A stretch of DNA of 64,000 bases from Euphorbia lathyris (taxonomy: Eukaryota; Streptophyta; Magnoliopsida; Malpighiales; Euphorbiaceae): NCBI RefSeq assembly GCF_963576675.1, contig NC_088919.1, forward strand, positions 61,772,578 through 61,836,577. Direction: 5' to 3'. Position numbers and translations under genes: made by a program. The notes under the pieces were generated by a model that ran no database searches, was not told where the DNA came from, and saw nothing but the letters and a program-made list of their open reading frames with translations. Shown here one piece after another: positions 22,582 through 34,434 of this stretch. Each line of letters begins with the position of its first letter. Within the stretch, counting starts at the first letter, position 1.

Positions 22582-22773
22582 ACCGCCCACCATAATTCTA
22601 CTTTTGTCTATGACATGATAAAATTCGAAAGAATATAAGTTAGGCCCAATCTCCCTAATCGTCACCCCCTTACCCAGTCTCCATAGGCCAGCCAATTTCA
22701 ATTTCATAGCCTGAAAATTAATCGGTTGATTCGTAACAAACGATCCCACCATTCTCAAACCTCTCTGTAACAC
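22582..22773 (-). pseudogene. LINE-type ORF1 fragment, DUF4283 domain
   Basis: The translation (GSFVTNQPINFQAMKLKLAGLW, read in parts; then RLGKGVTIREIGPNLYSF and FYHVIDKSRIMVGG) matches the DUF4283 pattern found in plant non-LTR retrotransposon and related proteins, known for the order GRFLTDRPIN, W-PGKG, LGPNLFLFQF. The frame stops exactly at the Athila-A LTR end, so Athila-A inserted into it. The downstream half is not visible in the window. Confidence 0.8.
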
Positions 22774-22779
22774 CTTGGT

Positions 22780-23469
22780 TCAATACCATGTAGATATTGT
22801 CCGCTTTGGCCCAATTCCAACATATTGGCCCATTTCTTCCTCTGACAGTCCTTGGTGCCACAACAGAGCTTCCCCCGTAAGAGTTTCCGGAAAATGCTCG
22901 TGTAGCTCACCGTGAGGGAACCCGACATCATACATGTGATTGCAAAATAAGGTTGCGTGCTTAGCGGGATTCCGATATCCACCATACTTGGGCATTGCTA
23001 ATACCGCTTTAGGGGTCTCATAGGAGGGCGAATCCGGTGTTTGCTCTGCCAGCATCCATACCGTGTATTCCTTGATAAACCTCTTCGTCATTGCGGCCCA
23101 ATTGACCTTGACGTACATCGGGAGGGACATATACCACATCAGCGGTTCACCCATTAGTGAATTACAAAACAAGCTGGTGATTTCTTCTTCGCTAAAGCCC
23201 AACGGCCCCATCGCCGATAAGTAGAAGTGCAAATGCTCCATAGGGTCTTTGTTGCCGTTATACTTACTAACTACTGGCAACGAGCGTTTGATGGGCCCAA
23301 TTTGCATCATGCTACTTTCTGCCGCTCTCTCCTTAGCCTTCTTATACTTCTCCAAGAATAAACTTGCCAATTGCGACCAATCACCCTCGATGGAATCGGG
23401 CAAAGATCGGAACCACCTCAGAGGCTCGCCTATCAACGAGTGGTGGAACCACTTGGCGATCTCGTTAAT
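22780..23469 (-). pseudogene. ORF with three tandem gag capsid-like modules
   Basis: Three successive segments share a retrotransposon-gag signature. Module 1 has FHHSLIGEPLRWFRSLP then WSQLASLFLEKY. Module 2 has YNGNKDPMEHLHFYLSAM, FCNSLMGEPLMWYMSLP and WAAMTKRFIKEY. Module 3 has YGGYRNPAKHATLFCNHM and FPETLTGEALLWHQGL. A single gag normally has one such capsid module. The first is truncated at its N-terminus by an LTR that begins at 23470, so the visible initiating Met lies in that LTR and is not native. The C-terminal end merges into a LINE-like segment. Which element it came from is unknown. Confidence 0.7.
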
Positions 23470-25075
23470 TGATGCTCGTAAAATATATAGCATTTAATAG
23501 GACAAGTGTATCCTATCGCAACAAGTAATATTGTGCTAAGCACGAGATCGAACCACAAAGACTATTCGTTACAACTAGTAAATCTACCTAGAATGATCTA
23601 ATTGTTTAGAGTGTTGGATAAAGATTGGGTTTTTAATAACTAACTAATTGAATTAAAGGAAATAAACATAACAAAATAAAGTGAACAATTGACAGGGTAG
23701 AAGGTGAATTGACGGATGGCATAATATAGGTTGAGGACTCCTTTGATTAAATCCTAGGTATGGGTTTAGGGAGTTCAGATTTGTGTTTTACCAATGATTG
23801 AAGGTAATTGTCCTAAGTGAAAGACAAATTTGTACGAGATTTGTCTAACCTATTCACATGCATTCGGGTGACGGCTTGATTAGGCATATACCCTAGGTCA
23901 TGCAAAGCATTAGGTTTATTGACAACTAAGGCTAAAGCCGTAGCCCAGCCACAAAGCCTCATTCCTAGTGGTCTCTAGCGAAGTCAGATTTACACAAGTT
24001 CGGTATAGACGATTCCGTGGTCAGGTTCTCATCTATCTATAATCCTATTTAATGTCAGGGTCACAGGCATTAAGCACATTATATACATAAACAGGCTAGT
24101 TGATCATTATCAATGTTCATTCTAGCATAAATCATGTTCCTAACAATTTCTAGGCATTAAGCATGCATAAACTGATCAATCAAAGGCCCTAGATCCCTAA
24201 TCATACATATTCTTACAATCAATTTCATCCCCATCCCAAATTGGATGGGGATTAATTCATAGACAAATTAATCATAGCAATAGGCATATAAGAATAATGG
24301 AAAAAGCTTCAATTAAATATAAAAGGAAAAGATAAGAGGGAGAGATAGAAATCCAAAACCCGCTTGTCGATTCTGATTACAAAAATAGAAGATCTGGAGC
24401 TTCTTCCATCAATTGTTCTTGAACAGAAATAACAAAATAGAAAATAAATCTAATCTAGAAACAGGAAAATAAAACTGAAATAAAAGCTAAATCTACATTG
24501 TGGAGGAGAGAAAGCCCTAGCGGCTCTCCAATTTATTAAGTGGCTAATCCCCCCTCAAGGATTAGGTTTAGCTCCCTATTTATAGAGTTTAGGGAGGAAA
24601 CCCTAATGCCTCAAGGGTAAAAATTGGCTTTTACAAAGTGTTCTTGGTGGGCTTCAGGCCCAAATCCGCGCATTCCAGCAAGGGGGAAGGCGCTGGTGCA
24701 CCTTTCCCCGCCTCGTCTCGTCGAGACAAGGAGTGTCTCGACAAGACGAGGGCCTGTCTCGACGAGACAGGTATTGTCTCGACGAGACAGGTCCTAAATG
24801 GGGCGATTTTTCTCTGGCTTTTATCTGTTTAGGTCCCTGGGCTTCCGAAAAGTGCTCTAATGGTCCCTGATGAATCCCAAAAGTGCTCTGATGGTCCCTG
24901 AAGAATCCGGAAATGCTCCAATAGGCTTGGGTCTGGTTTGGAAATGCTCAAATAGGCCTAAAAACACCTAAAAACACAGAAAATGCCAAAAATAAGAGAA
25001 ATTACTAATTCTAACTAAAAGATAACAAAACGATAATAAAACTGAAAGGAAATAAAGCAAAAGGAAGCTAAAAGG
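23470..25075 (-). mobile_element. Athila-type LTR (solo or truncated), with TATA box
   Basis: The left end tgatgctcgtaaaatatatag and the following atcgcaacaagtaat block resemble the Athila-A LTR end. The minus-strand TATA box is at 24576-24585 (ctataaatag), with a palindrome array at 24713-24791. No tRNA-Asp primer site or polypurine tract adjoins the left end, which instead cuts the triple-gag ORF, so this is a solo or truncated LTR. The right boundary near 25075 is approximate and I found no target duplication. Confidence 0.7.
24713..24791. repeat. Array of four tgtctcgacgagaca-type palindromes
   Basis: Units read ctcgtctcgtcgagac, gtgtctcgacaagacg, ctgtctcgacgagacagg and ttgtctcgacgagacagg. 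The array lies about 128 bp upstream of the TATA box of the same LTR on the minus strand. The central base pair differs from the Athila-A palindrome (CTCGACGAG against CTCGGCGAG). Confidence 0.88.
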
Positions 25076-26181
25076 GTTAGGATTTTTCATGATTTTGCTT
25101 TTTATTGTGAAATTACGGTTCAAATGAAGCTATTGATTATATTTCTATGTGAATTTCAGATTTTACTTGATTATATTGATTTAAGGCTTAATTTGGTTGA
25201 TTTACATATATACATATATGTTTTTTGTTTCAATATATATCTATATTGAACAAAATGAATTTGATGGTTTCTTACGAATTGTTTTTGGATTGAGAAATCT
25301 GTTGCGGTTATTGTTGTTATTATTTTGGATTGAAGTCCAAATATGATTTTTATGATACAAAAGGGCTAATTGAAGCCAAATGATTTATGGTTATGAAATA
25401 GTTTGGAATTTGATTGTGAGAGGAAATTTGAGCACGTTATGATTTTATAATTTTATATCCATCAAGAGTTATCCGGATCGGTGGTTTTATATTTGAAGAC
25501 CATGTTCAGTGAGGGACATGGCCTGTGTACATAGTCTGAGGACCTATTGGGTATGGCATCGAAGTGTTGGGTAAGACCATATGGGATAGGCAATGTTAAG
25601 AGACGTCTCGACTATATATGTGGTTATGGATTGATACTTAAGGGGAGAAACTCGAGGATGGATATAATGTTTTAAGTTCATTTGGATTATGTTTTCGGTT
25701 ACGATTGATTTTGATATAAGGTTTTACGTTTGATTGATTACAAGTTGGTTTGATAAAACATTTATTTGATTACAAGTTGGTTTGATAAAAGATTTATTTG
25801 ACTATGAAATGGTTTGATGAAACGTTAAGTTTTGAGTATATTTGAGAAGGTTTTGATTAAATTCCTTTATAAAGGTATATATGTAGCTATGTTAAGTAAA
25901 GTTAGTTTTTATAGCTGATAGTTTCTTACTGAGATTTTTGTCTCACGTTTTTAAATGTTTTTATGTTTTTAGGTGAGAAAGTACAAGATATAGAGAAGGT
26001 TACCGACCGCTTAGGCGAGATTTGGAAGTTGGTTGCTTATTGTTAGAATTATGGTTAGAACTTTGGTATTGCAATTGTAATATAATGATATTTGGATAAA
26101 CTGGAGACTCCTAAGTATTGATTATGATCTTTCTATTTCACGCTCGATGCCGATTGAGGTCGTTTAGGGTCGGGTGTGACA
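25076..26181 (+). repeat. LTR fragment ending in tgtgaca
   Basis: No open reading frame. The layout resembles a plant Ty3/gypsy LTR: a cttactgagatttttgtctcac block, a tttttaggtgag stretch near 25970, and a final gggtcgggtgtgaca, after which Copia2 LTR sequence starts at once. The left end cannot be placed and may merge with the preceding LTR. Orientation is inferred from this ending. Confidence 0.5.
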
Positions 26182-26376
26182 CAGCTTGTGCTGTGTTCTC
26201 ATGCTGACTTCGTCCTGTCTTACTTTTTATTTCTGTTTTCATTTATATTTATACTCAACATTGAACAAACATATTAGTACAATTAAATCAAAGCACTTAA
26301 ATTTAATTGCCTCTTAATCATGGATTAACTTAAATAATTTTGTCAAATCAAAATCATGTGGAAAGGTGTTTCAACA
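26182..26376 (-). repeat. Copia2 3' LTR remnant
   Basis: Matches the first 195 or so bases (element sense) of the 5' LTR at 54635-54829, ending ggtgtttcaaca on the + strand. The rest is missing where the LTR fragment ending at 26181 abuts. Confidence 0.88.
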
Positions 26377-26390
26377 AACTCCCCCATTTT
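26377..26390 (-). other. Copia2 polypurine tract
   Basis: The minus strand reads aaaatgggggagtt, identical to the Copia1 tract. A further purine word (acgggggagt) lies near 26469-26480, upstream in element sense, as in Copia1. Confidence 0.85.
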
Positions 26391-26906
26391 GATGTTGGCA
26401 AAATATTTAATTGTGGAACTCAGCATTGAGATTCCCCATGATTGAAATTCCTTTTATACTTCTGAAGTTACTCCCCCGTAAGGGTTGCATCTATTGACTT
26501 AACTTAACTCTAAACCTTCTAAGATTTAATCGAATAAAATTAAGACATGCCTATACTGACTTAGTTCAATTCTAGACCTTCCAAGATCTAATTCAGATGA
26601 GCATAGGTCAGCTTTCAGAAGAGTTCAATGCTTGAAACATATGTTTACTCAGTTTGATACATAGTCAGTTTAGGTATCAGAGTTGTGAAAGGATGTATCA
26701 GAGCTAATGTGTACTGAGTATGTTCCTTTTTAATTTTGTTTGTTTGTTCATTTAAGACAGATCAGCACATAGCAACAACAAGTAAGTAAGCATCACATAA
26801 GATTTATCAGTTTGAATAAAAGATGCATAGATATATATATAGATGGTCAGCATTAACAAAATAGAACACGTCCGATAAAACTACAAGTCAAGTACTAAGA
26901 CTAGTC

Positions 26907-29900
26907 AATCTATTTCTTCCTGTTGACTTGAGCTTGGTTAGCTAATCCTTTGCCTTTGGCATTTTTTTGTTGCTGACTTTGATTTATGGAACCAGATGCC
27001 TCCCCCATTTTCTGCTGAGTTCCAACAGCTTGCTTTTCTTTCTCCCCTGTTTTTCCATCATCAGATGAAGGAGGAATAAATGTCTCGCGAAGAACAGCAC
27101 GAGTCAGTTTTGATGAGTACGCTTGGAGTTGACTCGTACTCTCCCAAAGACCATCAAAGATTGCCATGCCATCGTCTAGAATGGAAGCGGGTATCCTAAT
27201 GGTGGCACTGAGCATACTGAGAAGATACTCTTGAGATTTCCCGATCTAAGTTATAGTGTCAGTCAACTTGGCATATGATTGATGATACATTTTGAGCAAA
27301 GCAGCATCATAGAACTGACGTTGAGCATTGGTATGCCGTACATGTTTAAATGTGGCTTGCGAGTACTGTAGAATCTCATTTGTCTTTACTTGGTCTGTGT
27401 CCATTTCTTCTTTACTCAAGTTGAGTAGGCGAACGGCTTCACTAATTTGCTCAATGGAATACTGGGAGGAGGAGGAGATTAAGTCACGAGTCCCAGTCAG
27501 CTCAGTACTTAGCTGGGTAAAGAGTTGATTAACCTCAACAGAGGTTGCATAGATTGAGTTCGCAGCTGACAAATTATTGAGTTGGCCCTGGATAGAATTC
27601 ATATGATTGACCTTTGTCAGCTGGAGTTCAGCCAACTTTACTATTGAATCTTGCTTGGGTTGTTGATATGCGAAGGATGTCATGACACTCATCAAGTCCT
27701 TGAGACCCTTGATTTCAGTTAGAAGTTGAGTGACAGAGGAGAGTTGTGTTGGCTCAACATTAGCAGACCCAGCAGCATCGGCATGAGGCTGATGAAGATC
27801 CTGAAGTAGGGCTTGAGCTGAGTGGATGATTCTTCGTCCAGACTCAGTGGCATGTAAGAAAGCATAGGATTCATCAGATTGTGGTTCAGAGGCCGGAATT
27901 AGAATAGCACCAGATGGAGGAGCTGTTTGGTGCTGTCCAGACTTAGATGTGCCAACTTGGTGAGCAGCTGGGCTTTTATTCAGATTACCAGAAGGAACTG
28001 ACTGGTTATCATTCTGTGATAAGGGAGTAGGAAGAGGTGGATCGGTAGAGATATTGACCTGCTCCGAGTCAGTTTGAAGCTGATTAGTTTCAGAAGGTTG
28101 ACGTAGTTCAGTGCTGACGTGAGCAGGATTTTCCTTTGCTAACTCTTTGTCTTGAGTAGCAGGAACTTCGAGCACTTGCTCGGCAGAAACATGACCTTGA
28201 GGAGCTTTGGGGTTGGCTTGTTCCTTAGCTTGAGAAACAGAGGCTTGCTTTTCCTTAGGTTGATCTGGAGTTGGTTCAGTGAAGAATTGAAACTGGAGTT
28301 TTATGAAGGCAGTAATCGGATCTCTTAGTGGAGAATCATCCAGAATGTCAATGACTGGAGATTTTTGAGCCTTTCGTTTGAGTCGTTTGCCTGTGATTTT
28401 CTTATAAGTTGGAGGAGAGGGATCAGCAGCAATGGAGTCAAGGGACTCAGAAGAGGAGTTCAGCCCAAGGTCAACATTGAGATCTCTCACAGCTTTGTCT
28501 TTCGCTGTGGACTCAGCATCAACTGTCTTACTTGGCTCAGTTGGATTCTCAGTGTGCTCAGCATCAACTGTTTTCTGTTGCTCAGCAGCAACTGTCTCAC
28601 TTCGCTCAGTAGAGCCTGTCTGATCAGCATGAACCTGACCGCCAATATCACCCAGTTCTTCTTCTTGGTCAGTAGGAGTTTTCTCAAGATCAATTTCTTG
28701 ACTTCTCACAAAGTGTGAGTCTTTAGAGACTAAAAAGTCAAGAGAAGGTGCATCAATTGGCATTAACCCTGAAATCTTCTTCTTCTTTTTCAAAGGTTGC
28801 TCAAGTGTTTCCTCACTTTCTTCTTCAGGCACAACTGGCCTTTTTTGTTTTTCTGCTGACTTAGGTTCCTCCTGACCTTGCTCAGCATCAGCTTTCTTCG
28901 CACTTGATACAAACCGAATCTTCTTCGGAGCTGAATTAATATCTTTGGGAGAGGTTTGGGCATCTTTCCTCTTCTTATCCTGTCTAGTGCGATCAACATG
29001 TTCCTTGTTTACCACCACTTTCTTTCCTTTCTTGGTCGGCATAGCTTGTGCTCCTTCTTCATCATTAACTTCTTCCTCATTTTCTTCAATAACCCCCTTT
29101 CCCTTTTTAGACTTGAGGGGTTGGTTGTATGCTAACCCAAACAGCAGTGCCGCTATGATTTCAGTACCCCAAATTTCTATTTCCCCGACAGTGCTCACCT
29201 GGTGGTCCTGGAGAATTTTCGTGATGAGGGAGCCCATCCTGAGTTTCCCTGTGCTCCGTTGGAATGCACTGACAAGAAATATGGGCATGTTGAGTGGTTT
29301 GTAGGTCAGCATGTGCCAGATGAAGCACTGCTCGAAGTTAGAGGCGGATGAGGCGGAGTTGACCTTAAGGAATATGAAGTTGGTCAGGATGTAATGAGCC
29401 ATTTTTTGATTCTGCCCCATACATGTGTTGGCTATTTCACCTTTGTGGTCCTTCGGTTTACAGAACTCAACAGGGTAGTCAAGTTTGGCGTTTGTGGTCC
29501 TGAATTCTTTACCTTTGGCCGGCAGCTTTAGCAAAGTTGCTAGATAGGATGGAGTAATCGTTATTTTCTTGCCTTTGACACTGGTTACCAGATGGTCAAC
29601 ATTATCCTCGTCAACACAGAGGTTGGTGTAGAATTCCCTTACCAACTGCGGATAGGTATTACCAGGTAGAGAGAAAAGTTCGGACCAGCCATTTTTGGAG
29701 ATCCACTCACAGAACGGTTGCTCAGCAGTTACAAAACTTGGGGAGAACCACCGGCAACGAAGTACCTCACAATTTTTTACACTGTTGTAAACCTGAAGAA
29801 ATACTTTTTCTTTAGGTTGTTTCTTCTTCTTTTGTTTCTTTGATGGAGTGGCCTGGTCAGCTTGTGAGTTTTTGCTCGGAGTGTTGACCTTGGATTGGTC

Positions 29901-30029
29901 ATGCTGACCATGTTCTTGAGACTCAGTAGAAGTCTCTTCGTAGTCCTGCTGAGCAGGAGACGGAGGGTTTTCATCGGAGCGATTTTGGTCGTAATCGGCA
30001 CCGGAGATATTCTGGGAATCGACAGACAT
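26907..30029 (-). pseudogene. Copia2 extra ORF (third ORF of SIRE-type element), nearly intact
   Basis: 927 codons are open from MSVDSQNISGAD, then one TAG at 27246-27248 where Copia1 has Trp, then about 110 more in the same frame (IGKSQEYLLSMLSATIRIP) to 26907. Residues 64-75 are a Lys-rich cluster. Residues 75-305 form a conserved globular region (RWFSPSFV, YPQLVREFYTNL, KGKKITITPSYLATL, FEQCFIWHMLTYKPL, ALLFGLAYNQ), resembling the plant transposon protein domain of Athila ORFs. Residues 310-690 are acidic and low-complexity. Residues about 760-920 are Leu/Gln-rich and likely coiled coil. I see no signal peptide or transmembrane helix. Its role is unknown. Confidence 0.82.
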
Positions 30030-30542
30030 GATTTTTAAGAAAATTTTCGAGAGGATTTGGGATTTTTAAGAAAGAGGGAGATTGAATGCCAGAATTTTTG
30101 AGTGTAAAGAGAGACAAGTGGGAATTCGTCCACTATTTATAGAAATGCTGAATTGATCTGATACGTTGGAGTGGCGGTTTGACCTCGAGATGATCAATCG
30201 ACAATTATTCTGGCATTTATGACACAATCGGCGTATGTGTTTTCTAATTATTGCGCTTACGTCATCCTAGGTGGCTATTCAATGCGCGTGCTAGCATTTA
30301 TTGTTTTACTGGCTTTACTCAGCATCTAGAATACCAAGCATTTTTGTTTTTCTGAGTGCTCAGTTTTACGTAGAGGAAATATTCACGTGTTTAGTAACTC
30401 AGCTTAAGATAATCACTCAGTATGTGTGTCTACTCAGCATAGGGTGATATAATTCATATTTAGCTCAGCATGCAATAGTTACTAATTTAGCACAAATCAC
30501 TCAGCATGGTAATCACTCAACATTCAATTTAAGCATAGAATT
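30030..30542 (-). other. Copia2 pol-ORF3 spacer rich in ACTCAGC words
   Basis: No coding sequence. In 30301-30540 I count seven TCAG and one CTGA. Read in element sense these are mostly GCTGAGT, as in the matching Copia1 spacer. Confidence 0.55.
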
Positions 30543-33500
30543 TTATTGAAGAGGATTAGACATACCGATAGCTTCCCTTAGTATGTTAAATTGCTCACGA
30601 GCCAGAGGCTTCGTAAAGATATCTACAAGCTGTTCATCTGTTGGTACATAGGTCAGCTTTATCTCCCCTTTGAGTACATGATCTCTAATGAAGTGATGTC
30701 GAATGCTTACATGCTTCATCCTGCTGTGTTGGATTGGATTTTTGGACAAGTCAATAGCACTCTTACTGTCGCATTTGACTTCGATTGTGTCAGTTTGTAC
30801 TCTATAATCCTCTTGTTGTTGCTTAATCCATAGGACCTGGGCCACACAGCTTCCAGCAGCAATGTACTCAGCTTCAGTTGTTGACAGGGCCACTGATGAT
30901 TACTTCTTGCTGAACAAAGATACTAGACAACTTCCAAGGAAGTGACACCCTCCTGAAGTACTCTTACGCTCTAGCTTATCTCGTCCATAGTCAGCATCAG
31001 TGTATCCAATGAGTGTGAAGTCATTTGTATTTGGATACCATATACCTGCATTAAATGAGCTCTGCAAATATCTAAAAATTCTTTTTACAGCTATAAGCTG
31101 AGATTCCCTGGGGTCAGCTTGATATCTTGCGCAATAACATATTGAGTACTGAATGTCAGGTCTACTAGCAGTAAGATAAAGTAGAGAGCCAATCATACCT
31201 CGATATAATTTACTGTCTACTGACCTACCTTTCTCGTCAGCACAAAGGATAGTGTCAGTACCCATTGGGGTAGATATGGGCTTACATTCTTCCATATCGA
31301 ATTTCTTTAACATTTCTTTGTCATACTTAGACTGACTGATGAAGATGCTATTCTTCCCTTGCTTTATTTGTAATCCAATGAAAAAGTTGAGTTCCCCCAT
31401 CATTGACATCTCGAACTCAGTTTGCATTTGTTACTAAATTCTTTGCACATAGATTCATCAGTAGCACCAAAGATTATATCATCTACGTAAATTTGTGCCA
31501 GCAGGGTATTTTTACCCTTTTTCTTAATGAATAAGGTTGTGTCAGCTTTGCCTCTGACATAGTTCCTGGTCAGCAGGAAACTGGTCAACCTCTCGTACCA
31601 AGCACGTGGTGCTTGTTTCAGGCCGTACAGGGCCTTCTTGAGTTTATAAACGTGGTTTGGAAATTTTGGATCTTCAAACCCTAGAGGCTGACTAACATAT
31701 ACCTCTTCGTTTATAAATCCATTAAGAAAAGCACTTTTGACATCCATTTGATATAGTTTGAAGTTCATGAAACTAGCATAAGCACATAATACATGTATAG
31801 CCTCTAACCTAGCAACGGGAGCAAAGGTCTCACCATAGTCAATGCCTTCTTGCTGACTATAGCCTTGGGCTACAAGTCGGGCTTTATTTCTGACTACATT
31901 GCCTTGCTCATCTAGTTTGTTTCTAAAGACCCATTTAGTTCCTATGGTCTTTTGATTCTTAGGTTTTGGTACTAAATCCCATACCTCATTTCTTTTGAAT
32001 TGATCAAGCTCTTCTTGCATAGCATTGATCCAGAATTCATCATGCTCAGCATCGGTGAAATTCTTTGGTTCATGTACTGAGACGAACGCAACATTGCTAA
32101 GATATCTCCTGAGTTGATTTCTTGTCATCAGGTTGTTCTCAGCAGCATCAAGAATGGACTTCTCCGAATGTCCTCTTGAAATCTTGATTTCTTTGGGTAA
32201 TGTTGAGTTGTTAGGAGTAGGTGTTTCTACAATATCTGCAGGAGTAGATTGGTCAGCAAAGGTAATTTGGGGTTCGTGTTTACCTTTGGTCAGCTCTTGT
32301 GGTGATGACTCAGCGGCTACATTTTGATCAGCGGAAGCTGAGCCTGGATCATCTTCGGCGGACTGAGTTGTCTTTCCTGCAGGGTCAGTTTGGTCGAACT
32401 CAACATGTATAGACTCCTCTACAACCTGAGTTCGTTTATTATACACCCTATATGCTTTACTGTTTGTTGAGTACCCTAGAAAGATCGCTTCGTCAGCTTT
32501 AGCATCAAATTTAGCAAGGTTTTCTTTTGTGTTGAGTATAAAAAATTTACACCCAAAGGCACGAAAGTAGCCAATGTTGGGCTTTCGTCCTTTCTAAAGT
32601 TCATAAGGGGTTTTCTTGAGTATAGGTCTAACTAAAGCCCTATTGAGTATATAGCATGTTGTGTGGACAGCTTCACCCTAGAAATACTTTGGAAGCCTAT
32701 TTTCGCTCAGCATTGTCCTAGCAATTTCAACTATTGTTCTGTTCTTCCTTTCAACAACCCCATTTTGTTGAGGAGTCCTAGGAGCAGAAAAATTATGGTC
32801 AATGCCAGTGACTTCACAGAATTCATCAAACTGTTGGTTTTTGAATTCTCCGCCATTATCACTTCTAATATGAGCTACTTTTAGGTCTTTGTCAGTTTCA
32901 AGCCTTTTGACTAATGTGGAAAACATCTCAAATGTTTCATCTTTGCTACTCAACAAGATGATCCAAGTATACCGAGAGAAATCGTCTACAATGACTAAGG
33001 AAAATTTCTTACCACCCAAGCTGAGTGGCTGGACAGGTCCGAAAAGGTCCAAATGTAGTAATTCCAATGGGTGCTTGGTTGAGATAATATTTTTATTTTG
33101 AAAAGACTTTTTAGTTTGTTTACCTTGCTGACAAGCATTACATAATTGATCTTTCTCAAATCTAAGTTTGGCCAATCCCTCAACTAATTGCTTTCTTGCT
33201 AGTTTGGCAAGGAGGTCCATGCTTACATGACCAAGTCTCCTATGCCATAGCCAGGAGTTGTCCTCCTTTGACATTAAGCATATATTTTTTGAAAAATTCT
33301 TTTCTAAACTCAACATGTAGACATTGTCAACACGAGGGGCAGTTAAAATCAAATTGTTTGTTTTTCCCTCGAGTATATGACACTCAGTGGCATCAAATAC
33401 AACCTTTCTACCTCTGTCACACAGATGAGCTACGCTCAATAGGTTATATTTGAGACCCCTGACTAGAGAGACTGACTCAATAGTAGGGTTACCTCTGATA

Positions 33501-33664
33501 GTACCTGAACCGACTATCTTACCCTTCTTATTGTCTCTGAAGCTTACACTTCCACCTCGTTTACGCTCTAGTGTGATGAATTGAGTTTCATCACCAGTCA
33601 TGTGCCTCGAGCATGCGCTGTCAATATACCAAAGCTTTGACTTCTCCACGCACCTCAGGCTCAC
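30543..33664 (-). pseudogene. Copia2 pol: protease, integrase, reverse transcriptase, RNase H
   Basis: Order is protease (WYIDSACSRHMTGD), pre-integrase (WLWHRRLGHVSMDLL), integrase zinc Cys pair (CNACQQGK) with Asp (LDLFGPVQP), Asp (IRSDNGGEF) and Glu (NGVVERKNRT), reverse transcriptase ([12 protein letters not shown]), and RNase H (STTEAEYIAAGS). Breaks are TAG codons at two Trp positions (after PKYF near 32678, and at YEL-stop-KGRKP near 32597), a frameshift near 31425, and a TAA before SSVALST near 30897. The stops are explained by single C-to-T or G-to-A changes relative to Copia1. Confidence 0.92.
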
Positions 33665-33667
33665 CTA

Positions 33668-34404
33668 CAATTTGGACTATTCATCTTTAGGTACTCAATT
33701 CTTTTTGGGTCCTCGTTGGTTAGCATGAACAGGTGAAACATCATATTTTGCTTTGTGACGACATACATTAGTGGTGTGGCCATCTTTACCACAGAAGTCA
33801 CAAAAGGTTACCCTTTGAGGGTGATGTTGTTTTAGGTCAGCACGATTGTGCTGAGCATGCCAGCATACCTTAGTGGTATGGCTTTTCTTTCCGCAGAAGT
33901 CGCATTGGACATTCCGCCGAGTATACCAACACACATTTATGGTGTGTCCTCTTTTCCCACAACAGTGACACTGACTGTTCTGCTGAGTGTACCGTCTATG
34001 CTGACCAGTACCTTGATACTCAGCATTGGGATAGAACCCTTTTTTTGCTGATTTACTCAGCTGGTTCTGTATGGTTGTGATGTCCTTTCTAAGCTTCTTT
34101 GACTCAGTTTGGACTTCCGAGATAAAACCATGCATGACTTTTAGATTTTCATCTTGCCTGGTGTTGTCTTGGAGAAGATATCGGAGGTCACTCAGTTTGA
34201 CATCTTCTATCTCATCACATCGCCTGTTGAGTGCCTTTATTTTCTTATTACACTTTTTGGTCAGTGTATATAGATCACTCAGGGCGTTGACCATTTCATT
34301 TCTGAGCAAAAGAAGAGATGTTACCTCATTGGAGTGGTCCTCTTGGTCAGTGTCATCTGAGAGGTCAGCTTGCTCAGATTTGCATAGGTCAGCAGCGTCG
34401 TCGG
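33668..34404 (-). pseudogene. Copia2 gag, C-terminal part with three knuckles
   Basis: Downstream of the Tekay insertion, gag continues with a coiled-coil-like section ([22 protein letters not shown]). Three CCHC knuckles follow: CHCCGKRGHTINVC, CDFCGKKSHTTKVC and CDFCGKDGHTTNVC. Stops at PKKN-stop and just after separate it from the in-frame protease. Copia1 has the same layout with one knuckle fewer. These domains would bind element RNA during packaging. Confidence 0.88.
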
Positions 34405-34434
34405 TGTAACATCCCTAAAACCCTAAAGAAACAA

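Noticed and set aside
22780..23493. Native start codon MLYILRAS for the triple-gag ORF
   Set aside because: The first codons lie inside the LTR that begins at 23470; the true N-terminus has been cut off.
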